Below are positions 62,921 through 64,000 of a stretch of DNA of 64,000 nucleotides, piece after piece. The DNA lies in contig NZ_CAJXTC010000021.1 in the NCBI RefSeq assembly GCF_913060805.1, forward strand, positions 1 to 64,000. The letters run 5' to 3'. This DNA is from an uncultured Draconibacterium sp. (GTDB lineage Bacteria; Bacteroidota; Bacteroidia; Bacteroidales; Prolixibacteraceae). Numbering within the stretch: position 1 is the first letter of the stretch; each line of letters opens with the position of its first letter. The notes below the pieces were generated by a model that saw only the letters and a list, made by a program, of their open reading frames with translations, did not search any database and was not told where the DNA came from. The translations under genes and the position numbers were made by a program.

Positions 62921-64000
62921 TGCTGGAAAAGTTACTGAATCAAAAAGCAATGATCTCCACAATACTGGTTGCGGTGTTGCTTGGAGGTATAATTGCTTAC
63001 AATAATATTGGAAAACTGGAGGATGCCGAAATTCCGATTAAGGCAGCCACAGTAATTACCGTTTACCAGGGAGCCACAGCGCACGAAGTTGAGCTGGAGG
63101 TAACCGATCCGCTGGAAAAGGCCATTCAGAAACTGGAAAATATCGATGAGATTGAATCAGTTTCGCGCCCCGGTTTGTCGATCATTACCATCTACATTCA
63201 GCCAACGGTAAAAACACCGCAGTTGCCACAGCTTTGGGACCACCTGAGGCGGAAGGTTAACGATGCAAAAGGTTCGTTGCCGGCAGGAGCTATGGCGCCA
63301 ATTGTAAACGACGATTTTGCCGATGTTTACGGGATTTTGTACGCCATTACTGCTGATGGATATTCCCATCACGAGTTGGCAAAATATGCGGAATACATCG
63401 AACGCGAACTTTTAAGCGTGAATGGTGTTCGCCGCTCGCAGATTTTTGGTGAGCAAACCGAAACTATCGACATTGTTTTCTCGCCAGAAAAGCTGGCCGG
63501 ACTGAGTGTAAACCCACTTTATATTGCCGCGGCTATTCAAAACGAAACGGCTATCATCAACCCGGGATCGATTGTTACCGGCGATGAATCGATTCGTGTA
63601 GGAGTGGGGCAGAAAATTACGTCGATTGAAGAAATTGAAAATCTGTTGATTCAGGTTCCCGGCGGAGGTAACTTCCGTTTGGGCGATATTGCAACGATTG
63701 AAAGATCGTACCTCGAACCAAAAAACGAAGCACTTTTTTACAACGACAAAGCCGGTTTAACACTTGGCTTGTCGAATGAGAGTGGTATTAACGTGGTAAA
63801 ACTGGGTGAACGACTGGATGAAAAACTGGCCGAATTACAAAAGGAATTGCCGGTTGGTATCGAAATCAACCAGGTGTATTACCAGCCCGACCGTGTTGAT
63901 GATGCGGTAAAAGATTTTATGCTCAACCTTGCCATGTCGGTAGGTATTGTAATTGTGGTGCTGATGTTTGCCATGGGATACCGATCGGGACTGCTTATCT
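62920..64000 (+). CDS. RND-family efflux transporter permease (3' end beyond the window)
   Basis: Not closed in the window. The first 360 codons read MLEKLLNQKAMISTILVAVLLGGIIAY, one N-terminal transmembrane helix, then the porter-domain region (AEIPIKAATVITVYQGATAHEVE, PLEKAIQKLENI) of an AcrB/MexB-like inner-membrane proton antiporter. The full protein should be about 1000 aa. The ATG overlaps the adaptor stop (TAATG), indicating translational coupling. An outer-membrane channel gene may follow beyond the window. Substrate unknown. Confidence 0.9.
   Translation, partial: MLEKLLNQKAMISTILVAVLLGGIIAYNNIGKLEDAEIPIKAATVITVYQGATAHEVELEVTDPLEKAIQKLENIDEIESVSRPGLSIITIYIQPTVKTPQLPQLWDHLRRKVNDAKGSLPAGAMAPIVNDDFADVYGILYAITADGYSHHELAKYAEYIERELLSVNGVRRSQIFGEQTETIDIVFSPEKLAGLSVNPLYIAAAIQNETAIINPGSIVTGDESIRVGVGQKITSIEEIENLLIQVPGGGNFRLGDIATIERSYLEPKNEALFYNDKAGLTLGLSNESGINVVKLGERLDEKLAELQKELPVGIEINQVYYQPDRVDDAVKDFMLNLAMSVGIVIVVLMFAMGYRSGLLI

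Overview
The window looks like a chromosomal segment of a member of the Bacteroidota, probably a marine or sediment Marinilabiliales/Prolixibacteraceae-type bacterium. This is inferred from gene content: GNAT-nitrilase fusion, DapL-type lysine pathway, CarboxypepD_reg-like surface proteins, BamA-like fusion with a phosphoesterase-like N-terminus, and PycTM/DUF5706. Upstream regions support it, since several carry the Bacteroidota -7 element TAnnTTTG and most genes lack a Shine-Dalgarno sequence. No rRNA, tRNA, CRISPR array, prophage or complete insertion sequence was seen. The segment is mostly core genome with accessory genes interspersed.

Layout. 0-12 kb: lptB-tatC (minus), recQ, ahcY with a structured leader, a Rieske-like lipoprotein lacking its histidine ligands, greA-HIT, dnaE and trxA. 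12-24 kb: a DUF58 protein, a split ThrE-type exporter pair, yifB broken by a -1 frameshift, a GH9 glucanase, a Tat-exported aldo/keto reductase lipoprotein, pyrophosphatase, an M14 peptidase, thyA-folA and a Kv-like channel. This stretch also holds several dispersed palindromic repeats. 24-33 kb: amino-acid metabolism, with alanine dehydrogenase, a class I aminotransferase, dapL, a DapF homologue with both catalytic cysteines changed to serine, a polysaccharide deacetylase overlapping it, and a KamA-like radical SAM enzyme.

33-48 kb: era and der, two tandem paralogous CarboxypepD_reg proteins, corA, a GNAT-nitrilase fusion, an ABM monooxygenase/Fe-alcohol dehydrogenase pair, mutL, two rhomboid genes, a BrkB-type membrane protein and rlmH. 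48-58 kb: a very large orphan NtrY-like histidine kinase, a phosphoribosyltransferase, a small lipoprotein, and a minus-strand three-gene operon encoding a 1211-aa outer-membrane fusion, a histidine phosphatase and a beta-barrel protein.

58-64 kb: the most interesting module is an HD domain fused to a PycTM-like (DUF5706) membrane effector domain, 9 bp upstream of a membrane-bound class III nucleotidyl cyclase. This is a candidate Pycsar-like cyclic-nucleotide signalling or anti-phage pair. A GT2 glycosyltransferase and an RND efflux operon follow; the RND pump gene runs off the end of the window.
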